This document shows, piece after piece, positions 1-10,307 of a stretch of DNA of 64,000 bases. A program made the translations under genes and the position numbers. The number at the start of each line of letters is the position of its first letter. Within the stretch, counting starts at the first letter, position 1. Below the pieces are notes generated by a model. That model made no database searches, was not told the origin of the DNA, and worked only from the letters and a program-made list of their open reading frames with translations. This DNA is from Phlebotomus papatasi (taxonomy: Eukaryota; Arthropoda; Insecta; Diptera; Psychodidae), in contig NC_077223.1 of NCBI RefSeq assembly GCF_024763615.1, positions 5,332,001 to 5,396,000 of the forward strand, given 5' to 3'.

Positions 1-67
1 GTCTTTTTTTTAAATGAGTGTTGGTACAAGCCTTATATTTCTATGATGAGGCTAAAGTCAACGCTGA

Positions 68-190
68 AATAAGTGTTCATCATAAACACTTGCGAGTGCT
101 GAATAAACACTCGCGCTCCTAATGGTTCCATGAACACTCGTGAGTGTCTCATCAACACTAGCGAGTGTCCCTTGAACACTTATGAGTGTT
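68..190. repeat. Array of AACACT..AGTGTT palindromes
   Basis: Five near-identical imperfect palindromes built on AACACTYRYGAGTGTT are spaced about 27-30 bp apart, each followed by an unrelated 10-14 bp linker. A sixth isolated copy is near 439-455. The dyads could be protein-binding sites or the decayed ends of small inverted-repeat elements. Nothing in the linkers recurs. I cannot tell which explanation is right. Confidence 0.6.
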
Positions 191-767
191 AACTCTTTCC
201 GGACCGCAGCATATGCTGCAAGTCAATTTCACCATTTTTTAATCAAAAATATCTAAACTCAGGAATTAATTGAGGTCCTACAAAAAATATCTTACATTTG
301 GACATCCTTATAGTTTGTAATCATCCACAAGAATTGGATTTTTATCAGTTCTGAATTATTAAAAAACATTATTTTTCACAGAACATTCATATGCTGCTTT
401 GGGTACTCAGAGTCCCAAAAGAGACGAAAGAGTTAAATGAACACTCGCGAATGTTCTATAAACACTTCACTAAAGCAAGTCTCAGGTCTCAGTTCAGTAC
501 TTCTCTGTTCATCAATTTCAATGTAAAAATTGAGTTTTTTGCAAATTACTGCCATCTTTTTCCAAATTTTTCCATTTTTCCAATCTTTTTCCAAATCTAC
601 ATTGAAACATCATAAGGTGCATTTAGTGTTTTTGTCTGCTGAATTGACACAAAATCGACGTACTTCAACTCTCAATAAAGAAATCAATTGCACTTAATAA
701 TTCTAACTTATTTCTCTCGGCACTGTCTTTTTCCGAATCACAACACAAATCTCTACCGGAGGAACTA
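191..767. other. No gene recognised
   Basis: This is AT-rich sequence with one stray AACACTCGCG dyad near 439. The short open frames in it have no coding character. Confidence 0.5.
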
Positions 768-1076
768 CAGTAGACTCTCTCAAATTCGGGCATATGGGAC
801 CGAAATGTCAGCCGAATTACACAGAAATTCGGGCGACATGTGCATATAGATATTGAAGTTACACACTGATATATATCGTAAATTGCATGAAAATCCCTCA
901 ATAATGCAAAATCACATCAAAACTAAGACAAACCATGCCAAATTTGAGCATATTTGATTCATTTGATAATCATAATCAAACTTGAAAAATGACAACAAAC
1001 TTTTTTCAAATGTAACCGCTGCCCGAATTAAAAAGTAGCCCGATCTTAAAAGAGCCGAATTTGCGAGAGTCTACTG
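768..1076. mobile_element. CAGTAGACTCTC-ended MITE, TA duplication
   Basis: The ends are inverted copies of CAGTAGACTCTCTCAAATTC and each is flanked by TA. Family members at 10308-10637, 42725-42958 and 49157-49939 share the same outer 12-14 bp. The interior is AT-rich and noncoding and matches the interior of 49157-49939 in the opposite orientation. The CAGTAG start with a TA duplication is known for pogo/Tigger-type elements, so assignment to that superfamily is an inference. It is a 309-bp non-autonomous derivative. Confidence 0.8.
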
Positions 1077-1283
1077 TATCACCACTTTGCAAAATAATTG
1101 CACTGTGAATTAATATTTTGTCTGCAATTTGATAATTCTAAGTGAGTCTGCTATTTGATAATTCTAAGTGAGATAGCGACACTGACACTGGAAGCCGTTG
1201 GAAAGTGCTCATTTTTCCAGAAAATTGACCGGCTTTTTCGTCTAATTGAAATTTTTTCTAAAAAGTTGTTTGGAAAATGACTT

Positions 1284-1536
1284 CACTGAAAAAAAGAGGC
1301 TACAATTAACTTTCTTTCGTCATAACTTTAACACTTTTCGGGTGTAAAAATATATCAACATTTTTTAATGTTAATTTTACACCTTTTGAGGGTAAAATCA
1401 ACATGAAAAAAAGGTAACTTTAACCCATAATACACCTAAAAAGCATAATATTTACACCGATTTCGGATCAATACTGCAGGGTGAAATTAACATTTGCGGA
1501 ATGTCATTTTGACTTTTTCGGATTTCTCTCACAGTG
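1284..1536. mobile_element. CACTG-ended 253-bp repeat, copy 1
   Basis: This is a clear full-length relative of 44400-44649. Both begin CACTGA followed by an A-run and end with GATTTCTCT near CAGTG. Both carry internal ATTAACTTT, TTTACACC and ACTGCAG segments in the same order. The termini are loosely inverted. No transposase is present. Similar CACTGAGAGAAAA words occur alone near 32750, 35824 (reversed) and 47027. Class is uncertain. Confidence 0.7.
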
Positions 1537-1612
1537 TTACTGTATTTCTTTGATTAATTACATAGAGTGATGAACAACTTTTGCCATCCTTTTGCAAACT
1601 ATATTTTTCTCA

Positions 1613-1815
1613 GAGTATACACTCGACAAGGGTTTGAACCAAGCCCTCTTCATCTTAAATGAGGCTTGAATTTACCCTCATGAGTGTTGGAACAAGCGTC
1701 AAGCGTAATACCAAGCCTCATCTGAGGAGTTGATTGATTTGAGTGTTGGATTTTAGTTGTGACAACACTGATTTTGTGTCCTGGTAACACTCAACCTTCT
1801 CTCAGTGTTTTATTT
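1613..1815. repeat. Diffuse GAGTGTTGG / AACACTCAA repeat region
   Basis: GAGTGTTGG occurs near 1683 and 1741 and its complement near 1783, with further CACTC words. The stretch GAGTGTTGG plus ACAAGC followed by GAGGC wording also occurs at 17-55. It may be a decayed copy of whatever produced the start of the window. No ends could be fixed. Confidence 0.3.
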
Positions 1816-3165
1816 AAATCGAAATATCGGGGTTCTTAACATAGTAACATTTGATATATTAAAATTTTAATACAGATCATTTGAAATAGTGAATAAACAA
1901 ACAATTTCGGATGTTAAAATCAACTCTAGGATATTTCTGTTCTATGTATTTCAGGATTAGGGGTTGCAATTGCTAAACAAAGTCAATATCAGGAAGGTGA
2001 CTGTGCTATTGTTATGGCGGTTAATTCAACACGTTCTCTTATTTACATTTTCTCTGGGTGTATAACAATCAAGCTCAGAGTGAGGGAGGGAAAAGCGTCA
2101 TCCCTTTCTTCTGCAAATCCATCCGGGATAATCCTGTGATGGTGTATGGTGGTAAATGTCTGTTTCAATTGGACTTTTATTGATTGGCAGTGAAATTTAA
2201 TTAGTGTATAGTCAGCCATTCTAAAACACACCCAATTCCACGGCGCGCAATAATCTTCTCATTGCTAAATCCTTCATGGACGATTCATGCTGTTCTTCCG
2301 TGGTAAGAGTGCTTTTTTGAGACAAAGAAGGAAATTCCCGTGGTGATCAAAAACCTGGTTTATTTTTCACTCACATTTCCCTGGTGCGTCAACATTAGGG
2401 AGCAAATGGACAAACATAATTTTAATACCCCCCGCAATGGTCTTGAAATAGTCTTCCACCAAAAAGAAGACTCATTTGGATTTGCCATGGAGAAAATTGT
2501 AAAAATAAACTTTTAAATGAATTGGCGTATTTCTATTTTTATTTGAACTTTTTTTTACAGTGAGCAACACTTGTAAATCTTCCACAGTCTATCTCATAAT
2601 GAAATTGAATTAATTGCCAGAGCTGCATTGATTAATTTGGAAATCCGTGTTTGTGAAAATTCCGCGAGAAGAGCGTTTATTTTAAATTGTCAATGGGATA
2701 TCAATGAATTCTACTAAATGGTAAATTGAAAAAATAAATCCCAGACACTTCTATTCAACAATTATCCGGACTTTTCATATTGAATGTATCATCTGGAGTT
2801 TCTCACTTTTAAATTAAATGGGAGGCTTTTCTTCTTTTCAATCCAATGTTGTTTTAGTGGAGTTATTTCGAAAATTGTTTTTCTGTGGATTTAAATGCTA
2901 TAAAAACATTCACAATTTATTCTACAAATATAAAGTATTTGTACTGCAATTCGTTTATACAATGCACGGAAAAAGTAAAAAAAAAACAGCAAAATAAGAT
3001 GCAAATTTGTGTTTCAACATTTGAGATGATTCGATTTTTCAATAAACTGTCAATTTTCGTAAATATTTCGTAGATTTTTGCCAATTCCCCATTTTATTCT
3101 CCTCTCGTTTATGTTATTGTCCAGATCATTCAGGAGAGCAATATAATTTCAGTAATGCAGAAGTA
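1816..3165. other. Single-copy AT-rich stretch, no gene recognised
   Basis: I see no matched ends, no tRNA-like sequence and no frame with coding character here. The block around 2040-2340 is a little less AT-rich than its surroundings. Confidence 0.4.
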
Positions 3166-3227
3166 GGGGGAAGTGGGGCACTTTTGATGTGGGGTAGCTT
3201 TAAATTTGTGTTTCTTACTGTTTGAAC

Positions 3228-3600
3228 TCAAAGAGAGACCAGTTATAATCCACTTTTTTCAACTTGTTACACGGTTAAAGGCAAGAAATATGTAATTCGG
3301 GTCTTCGACAACCCCCCCCCCCCATAAGTCAACATTATCTAGGACAGTTTTTTTTTCTTTTTGCCACACCTCCCGTTCAATCCCTCCAAAACCATGTTTT
3401 TTGGTTTATTTCGAAAACGACATTTGGAGGTAGTCACAGCGAATATTTCATCCTTGGACACCTATGTTCGAAAAACCTTTCGATATCGAATTTTTGAACG
3501 TCAAAGTTTAATCACTTTGGAGGGCCAATTTTTTAACTAATTTTCCTAAATTTGGATTTTTTTTAAAGATCTTAAAATTTCCAACTCGACTGCGTCGGAT
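3228..3600 (-). repeat. Dispersed repeat with C/G homopolymer (copy inside 3166-5365)
   Basis: On the minus strand this matches the order of segments in 34730-35560 and 23250-23450. An 'accacctccaaa' segment is followed by a GTTTTCGA..AAACATGGTTTT segment, then a G-run next to CATAAGTC. Here the run is 12 C on the plus strand (3312-3323). Copies lack any open frame. Confidence 0.6.
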
Positions 3601-3674
3601 TTTGTCAGTAGTGAATCAGTAATACACCCGAAAGTGATTTACCTTTCTGGAATTTAGTTTTTTATTTGTTCGTA

Positions 3675-3908
3675 GGGTAAAGTGACATAAGTTGGACATA
3701 GTGTTACAAGTTGGACAATTCGCCAGTACAAGTTGGACATGGCTTTTTTCTTGATAAATACAGTACAAAATTTATTTTTAAATACAAAGAATCCCAAATT
3801 GTAAAACTAAAGCATCAAAAATATACAAATAAAAATGAAGTACTAAATTTATCAAGAAAAAAAGCTCTGTCCAAATTGTACCATTGTCCAACTTGTACCA
3901 CTTTACCC
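3675..3908. mobile_element. 234-bp MITE, GGGTAAAGTG ends, TA duplication
   Basis: The left end is GGGTAAAGTGACATAAGTTG and the right end inverts to GGGTAAAGTGGTACAAGTTG, with TA on both sides. The word AAGTTGGACA is repeated inside each end, giving subterminal direct repeats. It sits inside the 2.2-kb element 3166-5365. A 140-residue open frame running across it from 3711 has no ATG context and crosses element boundaries, so it is not a gene. Confidence 0.8.
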
Positions 3909-4164
3909 TACGCTTGTTACTCATGCTCAAATAATCTAAAATCCGCTTTTCTTAAGCAAGTCCTTAATATGGAATGGTTTTTTTACTGCTTGAACTCCAC
4001 AGAGCGAGCCGTAGATATAATCCCTCTGTCACGGTGTTTGTCCGTCTGTCTGTCCGTTGGGCAGTCGCCAGCTCTAGAGGCCAAACGGTTAGAGATAGCG
4101 TGTTGGGACCTAAGGCGTACCTCCCCCCTATAAATCAACTCAAAGATCGTTAACATGCTTCTTA

Positions 4165-4423
4165 CCCAAGCAGCAATTTTTTCTTAAAATAGTCTTGTAG
4201 AATTCCCTAAGTAAGGCACTATAGAACCAAAAATCTATTTATTTACTTATAACGCTCTTGCTTCCATCACTGAGATTACTATAAGTAAAGTGGCGCACTC
4301 TTAAGGATTTTAAGTACTGCTATAGAAATTTTCACAGAATATTTTCACTTTAAGTCTTTTAAAAGTGCACTAAATGACTTGTCTAATACTTGGTTCTATA
4401 AGACAGCTATTTTGCTTCTTGGG
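4165..4423. mobile_element. CCCAAG-ended MITE, TA duplication
   Basis: TA plus CCCAAGCAGCAATTTTTTC on the left faces its inverse, CCCAAGAAGCAAAATAGC, on the right. Internal GAACCAA near both ends is also inverted. Elements at 10795-11142 and 16151-16517 have comparable CCC ends. It is non-autonomous and nested in 3166-5365. Confidence 0.7.
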
Positions 4424-4675
4424 TACTGTCCCCCTACTTCTCCCCTTCACCACTAAAACCATGTTTTTTGGGATTGTTCGAAAACGCATCGTGCGTTTTT
4501 TTTTCATTTTTGGATATGTTTTAGAGATTACCCAGGCGGACAACTGACCATGTGTGAAAATTCCGTTGAATCATTTCTAATAACGGTTTTTCAAGGTCAA
4601 AGGTTAAAAAAGATTCTAGAGAGCGCATTTATCAGGCAAATGGGGTTATGTTTGGGCTCGTTGGAAGGGTCTTGG

Positions 4676-4930
4676 AATATTCTACAAAACTGAACTAGTT
4701 CCAATCGATTTGAACAGACAATGAATCAGTTCATAACCGATAACTAATTTTTATTCGAAATTCAATTATATTAGCCCTAAATTATTTTGGGCAATACTTT
4801 GAGTGATTTATATATCCGTTCAAATCGGTTGTGAACCGGTTATAAACCGATAAGTAATTTTGTCCTAAAATCAATTTTATTACACTTAAAATTATTTTGA
4901 GGGATCTTTCTTGTGATTCACAAATCGGTT
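4676..4930. repeat. Two-unit tandem repeat of about 130 bp
   Basis: Two diverged units follow each other, each with AACCGATAA followed by TTTT, AATTCAATTWTATTA and AAATTATTTTG in the same order. The same two-unit block occurs in the opposite orientation at about 23025-23230. It is therefore an integral part of the dispersed repeat and not a local duplication. Confidence 0.6.
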
Positions 4931-4984
4931 TAAATCAGTTGAGAACCGGTAAACGGTAAATAATGCGAAAGTACTTTTAAGGTA

Positions 4985-5200
4985 AGGGGAAGCGCGCTAT
5001 CTTCGGACGACTCAAGTTTCGGACAATTCAATTTTTTCTCTATGTTCCTTACGGATTTCACCCACAGCTCTTTTCTGAAAATTTGATGCATTGGACTACC
5101 TATTAAAATATAGTATTATAATGAGCCAAATTCATTTATAACACATCGAAAAAGTGATTTGTGCGAAGCATAAATCGTCCGAAGGTAGCGCGCTTTCCCC
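4985..5200. mobile_element. 216-bp MITE, GGGGAAGCGCGC ends
   Basis: The ends read GGGGAAGCGCGCTATCTTCG on the left and invert to GGGGAAAGCGCGCTACCTTC on the right, with TA on both sides. It shares CGACTCAAG, CAATTTTTTCT and GGAT..ACCCA segments with 27423-27630, which is a second, more diverged copy. It is the innermost insertion of its nest and noncoding. Confidence 0.8.
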
Positions 5201-5385
5201 TATAGCATCTAAGTAACGAGTTCGAGCACTCCGCAAAGCTAGGACGCTTTACTATCTCTTTAAATGAAACTGAACCTGGTGAAAGTGAATTGTACTATGA
5301 TAAGGCTCAATTCCTTTTAGAAATAGGAGCAAAACGCCCAATTTCAAAGCTGCCCCACTTCCTCCTAATGCAGTTACTAGGGTAT

Positions 5386-5433
5386 TCATTTTCATTTCAT
5401 TTTCAACCGCTTATCCCTATTGGGGTCGCGGGA
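5386..5433 (-). mobile_element. 48-bp L2-type LINE/SINE 3' tail with 12-bp target duplication
   Basis: On the minus strand the insert contains GCGACCCCAATAGGGATAAG followed by CGGTTGAAAATGAAATG. This wording is typical of the 3' ends of L2-clade LINEs and of SINEs that borrow their tail. It is flanked by exact TTACTAGGGTAT duplications (5374-5385 and 5434-5445). That makes it an extremely 5'-truncated retrotransposition event. The family assignment is from memory of the tail motif. Confidence 0.7.
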
Positions 5434-5445
5434 TTACTAGGGTAT

Positions 5446-6625
5446 AAAAGCTTAATTTAAAACATGCATAAAATGGATTTTTAATTTGTCTGGAGCACAA
5501 AGGATCAAATTATTAAGAATGTGAAATAGATAATTATAATATAAAAATTTTATTCCTGTTTTTCTTTAGGAAGACTTCTGTATCCTCATTTAGAGTTGTG
5601 AAAATTCCCATTTGTAGCAGGGGTAGCAGGTTTACAATTAGGCTACCCTTATTCCTTATTTTTAGTTGAGATTCCTTACAATCTCTTTAAGTTCTTGTTC
5701 GCCTTATACCAAAATCCAGGAATTTATTTAATCTTATTACAAAATTGAGTAAAAGAAACTAATGTATGAATACTCTTGGTAGCCCATGGAAGATAAAACT
5801 CTTCACTCTTATTATTACACGATTGATTCTTGAAGTGGGGAGCCTGTGCTTGTTCAAACCTCAGTAAAAGTCAACAAGAATCTGTGGAAAAATCAAGAAA
5901 GGCGACAAAGGGAGAAGCTGAGAATTGGAAAAGCCCCTCCCTGCAATAAATAATCACCAAAGTGTCAGGCCGTAATATTGAAATATCCTGGAGGATCTCA
6001 TCACCAGAATCAAGTGGTAGCAAATGCCTCGGAGGTATTTTCACATGTAGAAGACTGACTCTCGATGGAATTCACGTTGTCAGGAGAGCCCCTCCAAAAA
6101 AGACACCCACCCTTTCGGGCCTCCCTATCATCATTTCCCATCCAATGCCTCCAGGCTAATGACACGTGACACGATGTGATGCATTGAAAAAAATTGGATT
6201 TGGATATTTTCAGAGAGACTTCCGATCAAACACCAATATTGGATCACATTTCGCCATACTTCCAATGAGATTAATTCTTGGTCATCGAGGATTTGCTGGT
6301 GTGGAAAGCAATTCTTCCGACCATGGAGGAGTTTTCGGTGGATTCAAGAGGCGTATAGCTTCCTAGGAAAGTGTTATTCCTGATTCAGAGGGTAGAGCAT
6401 ACCGAAAAAGCCGTAGGCAACTTTTGAGGAAAACACTGAAAATACCCAGTGATTGAAAATCAGAGATTAAGGGAGACAGAACATTCTGCAAAGGCTTTAC
6501 ACTGCACTCTTCTTTGGAAAATCAATGAAAAGTTGTTTTCAAAATCTGGGACGGATTGATTTTTCTGTTGTTTTAAAAATACTTGAATTAAATTTACTTT
6601 ACAGATTATTAGGAAAAATGAAATA
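5446..6625. other. Single-copy block, no gene recognised
   Basis: About 5860-6380 is less AT-rich and has two adjacent open frames (5962-6159, 6166-6366). Neither resembles a known protein, so I treat it as noncoding. Confidence 0.4.
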
Positions 6626-6832
6626 GGGGAATATAAGCATGATTCGCACATAGTGAAACTTCAAACGATGCGATTTTTCTCTTTGGTTGCATAGAGCTAG
6701 TACGTTATTTCTTACTCGTAAGGTAGATAATTATTAATTTTATGAGACAAGATGAGAAATGGTAAACTAGCTCTTTGCAAACAATGAGAAAATTTGAAGG
6801 TTCACTGTGTGCGAACCGTGCCTACATTCCCC
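6626..6832. mobile_element. 207-bp MITE, GGGGAAT ends
   Basis: GGGGAATATAAGCATGATTC on the left is mirrored by GGGGAATGTAGGCACGGTTC on the right, followed by the shared GCACA, and TA flanks both sides. It is noncoding. The GCTT/GCAC wording behind the GGGGAA start resembles 9130-9325 and 19071-19764. Confidence 0.8.
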
Positions 6833-7440
6833 TACAGAAATTTTTATACACAAGATTAATTAAAAGTTTATACTGAATTCTTGATAGAATTCCTTTGCTA
6901 TTATTGCTCATTAAAATTCTAATGAGATTGACATTAATTTGCGATAGTTACTTAATATTTAGAATTTGATCTATTTATTAAAGACGGTATACTTAGTCAA
7001 AAGTGAAATAAAATTAAGACCCCGATAATATAATAAAAAATAAAGAAATATATAAAAAATTTATAATTCTTATTCAAATTTTTGAAATTACCTTCAAAAT
7101 TCATTATGTTTTAGTATTCCATGCCAATTCGAACTTCGTAGACGAGGGGTGCTTAAGAAAATAATAAAGTGAATCGTATATAGGGCACTTAGTCACCATT
7201 TGATAGTCCATTAAATTAGTAGCTAATAAAACTTAATTAATGAGTAGTAAAAAAAGTAATTAAGCCAATTAAGTGTTTTTCATAAACAATGATATCATCA
7301 AGATTAGGCAATGGAAATGAAAAAAAGTACATTTACTCTACAATAAATATTTTTGACAAAATTTAAGGAACGATAAATATTTGTTAAGTGGCGTATAAAA
7401 TAGTACGCTAATAAATACCTATCTACTTTCGTTTCGGTCT
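6833..7440. other. AT-rich stretch, no gene recognised
   Basis: Very AT-rich sequence without matched ends or coding frames. Confidence 0.5.
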
Positions 7441-7476
7441 GCAGGTATACAGGGGTATACAGGGGTATACAGGGGT
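7441..7476. repeat. GGTATACAGG short tandem repeat
   Basis: Three to four copies of the 11-bp unit GGTATACAGGG are in direct tandem, the last one degenerate. Nearby at 7610-7652 there is a second, looser TTAGGTCTA repeat. Confidence 0.8.
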
Positions 7477-7559
7477 CTACAAGGGCTTTAAGGATTCAGA
7501 CTATTGATTAATACTATCCCATTCTCTAATAGTAAGCCCTGGACTCCAGTCGAAATTTT

Positions 7560-7945
7560 TGGTTAGACACTGACGGAAGAGGGGGCCTTGTCTTGGCGAT
7601 TTGAACTTTATTAGGTCTATTATGTCTAATTAGGTCTAATTATGTTAGGTCGTCACAAAAGGGTGATGTGCTAAAGACCGGGAATTTTACTTGCCAACGG
7701 ACAGCCCCAAAGCCATTCAAATATGGTTACAAACTTGGCGTAAGGGGGCAACCGACCGTAAAAGTTAAAACCAAAAAATTTTATCATTGTACATTATGCC
7801 TGGCGACGATGTGCAAGGTGTGCCAACCCCATCTAGTGGGAAAGTGGCAAGGTGTGTGTATGTGTGCGTGTGTATATGTTTCGGTCTACAGGTTAAACGA
7901 TAAGAGATATTAACATAAGGTCTTCAGTGACCCCCAATAGTTATT
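7560..7945 (+). repeat. Diverged copy of the dispersed TATCTC/ACGGTCTTC repeat
   Basis: The segment ending with a GATAAGAGATATTAAC word, then GGTCTTCAGTGACCCCCA, parallels the 'TTACCGTTTCG / GAAGATC / CCCCC' blocks at 23770-24130 and 34980-35490. It is too diverged to set limits. An 81-residue frame within it (7668-7913) is not recognised. Confidence 0.35.
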
Positions 7946-7956
7946 CTTCATAAATA

Positions 7957-8472
7957 GGGTAAAAGAAACACCTATTGACACTTTAAGAAATCCTGTCAGG
8001 ACAAATTGACACCCTACTCTGTACCAGTTTGAATACGAAATTTGAACACTTATCAGAAAACGTAGACGAAGGAAAAAACGTCATATTATTTACATTTTAT
8101 TAGATACTTGTAAGCCCAGATGGGGCTCACCTAAATAGAAGAATACAAACTTAGAGGGAAATTGGAGAACTGAAGGTGCCACCCATTTTTCACTTCATGA
8201 GAGTGAACCGTCCACGGCAACTGATGCTCACTCACTGAAGACTGAGGACATTTACCTAACAGTAAGAGCCCCAAAGCAACCTTTCAGCACCCATAGGGAT
8301 GGTAGGGGTTGGGCGTGTCAAAGGAATGAGGAATTAGGATTGGTGGGTTATGGCCGTCGACTGGGTTGACATACGTCGAATAGGCCATACGCTCTACATA
8401 CTTAAATAAATTTCAAGATTTTGACAGAAGTGTCAATAGGGGTTCCCTTTCGAAGAGGTGTTCCTTAGACCC
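7957..8472. mobile_element. 516-bp element, GGGTAAAAGAAACACC ends
   Basis: GGGTAAAAGAAACACCTATT at the left faces GGGTCTAAGGAACACCTCTT in inverse at the right. CCTATTGACACTT occurs in both arms, displaced by about 20 bp. TA flanks both ends. No transposase frame was found. Confidence 0.7.
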
Positions 8473-8699
8473 TACTTATTTTTCTTTTTCCAAAATGTTC
8501 TCCATTTTTCTCAAAACTCGTAACCTTACGAGTTTTCCAAACTAAAAGAAAAACAAGTGGTGTAGAGGATAATTTATTCGGCCGAAAAGATTACAGTATA
8601 CTTTTTTTGGGAGAGCATACGGTTTGGAATTTTGAGCAAAATATCATCCGATCCAACGAATATTTTGAGTGTGAAACTATTTGAAATCAGACAATTTTT

Positions 8700-9120
8700 G
8701 GTTCAACGTATAAGATTCTTGCGGATTTGGCCGGAGACCACGATGACAGGGAGGAAAAACAATTTCCAAGAGTTAAACTCAACAACACTTTATATACTTC
8801 ACAATTAATAAGAAATAATCCACGGGAATCTCGTGAACCTTATCAGAGCACAGAGGAGGGATTTGCACTTCCGAGTAGAGTGGGAGATGCGCAAGAAGGA
8901 TAGCTGCAGCAAATTGATTCACTTACTCGAGCGCGGATGATAACCCAAGCTCAAACTTAAACTTCAAGAGCACATACTCGACTAACTTCGCTGCGAGTAT
9001 GTGTTTCTCGCATGAAGTATAGGGGTAACTTCAAAATTCAATAATGCACGGCATTCATCCCCTAAAGAGCACCGTGCAGCATCCCCTAGGAAGGGCATGC
9101 CTCAAAGTAGGTTCGCAACA
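8700..9120 (-). mobile_element. Possible solo LTR of a Ty3/gypsy-like retrotransposon
   Basis: Read on the minus strand the block starts TGTTGCGAACC. It contains a TATATAAAG box (about 8788-8796) preceded by a few hundred bases of GC-richer sequence, and continues into an unstructured R/U5-like segment. That layout is LTR-like. I found neither a second LTR nor gag/pol, and no clear 4-6 bp target duplication, so the limits are provisional. A perfect 10-bp hairpin (ACATACTCG arms) lies at about 8975-9002. Confidence 0.4.
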
Positions 9121-9129
9121 ATATATTTA

Positions 9130-9325
9130 GGGGAAGGCTTTCATGCTTCGAACACATTCCGACTTCGAACATTCCATAGTTTTCTCAAATTCCTTAAAAG
9201 AATGATCAATTTTTTCAGGAAATATCGGACTTAAGACTATCCAGAAATCAAATTCATTAAAGAAATTACGGACAAAAATTAAGCAATCGAAGGCAGAGTA
9301 TATGCGAAGTCTGAAAGACTTTCCC
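9130..9325. mobile_element. 196-bp MITE, GGGGAAGGCTTTCA ends
   Basis: The left end GGGGAAGGCTTTCATGCTTC faces GGGAAAGTCTTTCAGACTTC at the right in inverse, with TA flanks. It is noncoding. The terminus resembles those of 6626-6832 and 4985-5200. Confidence 0.7.
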
Positions 9326-9767
9326 TAACCTAGAAACAAAATCAACTCTAATTTTTCACCGGATAAATTTTCCTTTATTTTTAATTTTTAATTCCATTAA
9401 ATATTTCTTAATTTTATTTATTTATTTATAATCTTTTATTTACCGAAAATAAATATTATTGATGTAGTAATAATACTAAAGAGTTCTCTGCTTGCTCATC
9501 GTTTTATGAGTTAATATTTTAGTTTTTGATAAAAAGATAATCAAACTCACCTTTCTTTAAATCTTAAAGAGTTAATATGCAAATTTGATTGCTTTTCTTA
9601 TAAAAGTTTGATATTTTCAAATTTTTCATAATTTTAGGTAAATTTACATAAATAAACTAATCTAAAATTTTTCAGTAAAGCATAAAGTTTCCGCAATGTA
9701 ACAAAGTGTCATTCTCATGTATCAATGTTGGCATCTAACAACTTTTAACCTCCAAAGATTTTTTTAA
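9326..9767. other. AT-rich stretch, no gene recognised
   Basis: About 80% A+T with TTTATTTA runs and no supported feature. Confidence 0.5.
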
Positions 9768-9875
9768 CATTAAACCTACCAAGATCAGGTCAAATTCACC
9801 GGTTTAAAATTAACATATATTTAAACGGTACAATGTCACTATCAAACTTAAAGAATTTCTTAAAATATGCATGTA

Positions 9876-10302
9876 GGGTAAGTGTGCCAAATTTCGGCAT
9901 AGTTGCATGCAAGCGCCAAAGTCTCAAATTTTAAATGTATTATCTTTCATAGAAATTGATTTTTTTTATTCTTTCTTCTTAAAGTGTGTTGCTTGAAGAC
10001 TTGTAAAGAGTTTACCGTCTTTATTTACTCTAAAATAATTCTTAATACATTTCTAAATGAATAAAAATATAGACATAGCTTTGGTGCCCTATTTCGGCCA
10101 ACTCCATTCTCATAGTTCTTTGGTCTTCGGGAATTCTTCCAATGTATTTTTCACGTCATCTCGTTTGTCGAAGATAGATATTTTGTTTTTCTTTTGCATT
10201 GTATATTCTCTAGTGTATGTAAAAACTGAAAACTCATGGAAATTCGAGGAACAAAAAAGGTGGCCGGAATTGCAAGCTGGCCGGAATTTGGCACACTTAC
10301 CC
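9876..10302. mobile_element. 427-bp MITE, GGGTAAGTGTGCCAAATT ends, copy 1
   Basis: The ends GGGTAAGTGTGCCAAATTTC and its inverse GGGTAAGTGTGCCAAATTCC are flanked by TA. The copy at 33718-34144 has the same length. Other copies are 59290-59711, 29479-30379 (inverted, interrupted) and 16998-17426 (inverted, diverged). Internal CATAGCTTTGGTGCCCTATT and TTTACCGTCTTTATTT segments are conserved between copies. None encodes a protein, so they depended on a transposase elsewhere. Confidence 0.9.
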
Positions 10303-10307
10303 TAATA

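Larger units (their letters stand above)
3166..5365. mobile_element. 2.2-kb composite element with GGGGGAAGTGGGGCA ends
   Basis: The left end GGGGGAAGTGGGGCA...AGCTTTAAATT is matched in inverse by AATTTCAAAGCTGCCCCACTTCC on the right, and TA flanks both sides. The body holds a dispersed repeat also seen at 22950-24130 and 34730-35560. At least three smaller inverted-repeat elements have inserted into it (3675-3908, 4165-4423, 4985-5200). The element at 24865-25303 has a similar terminus. No transposase frame is visible, and homology of the two ends is supported only by their roughly 25-bp match. Confidence 0.55.

Noticed and set aside
68..190. CRISPR-like array of palindromic repeats with unique spacers
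   Set aside because: The repeats are only 16 bp, degenerate, few in number, and the sequence is eukaryotic with no cas genes.
3711..4133. 140-residue open frame
   Set aside because: It begins inside one inverted-repeat element, leaves it and runs through repeat sequence. There is no ATG-led start and no homology.
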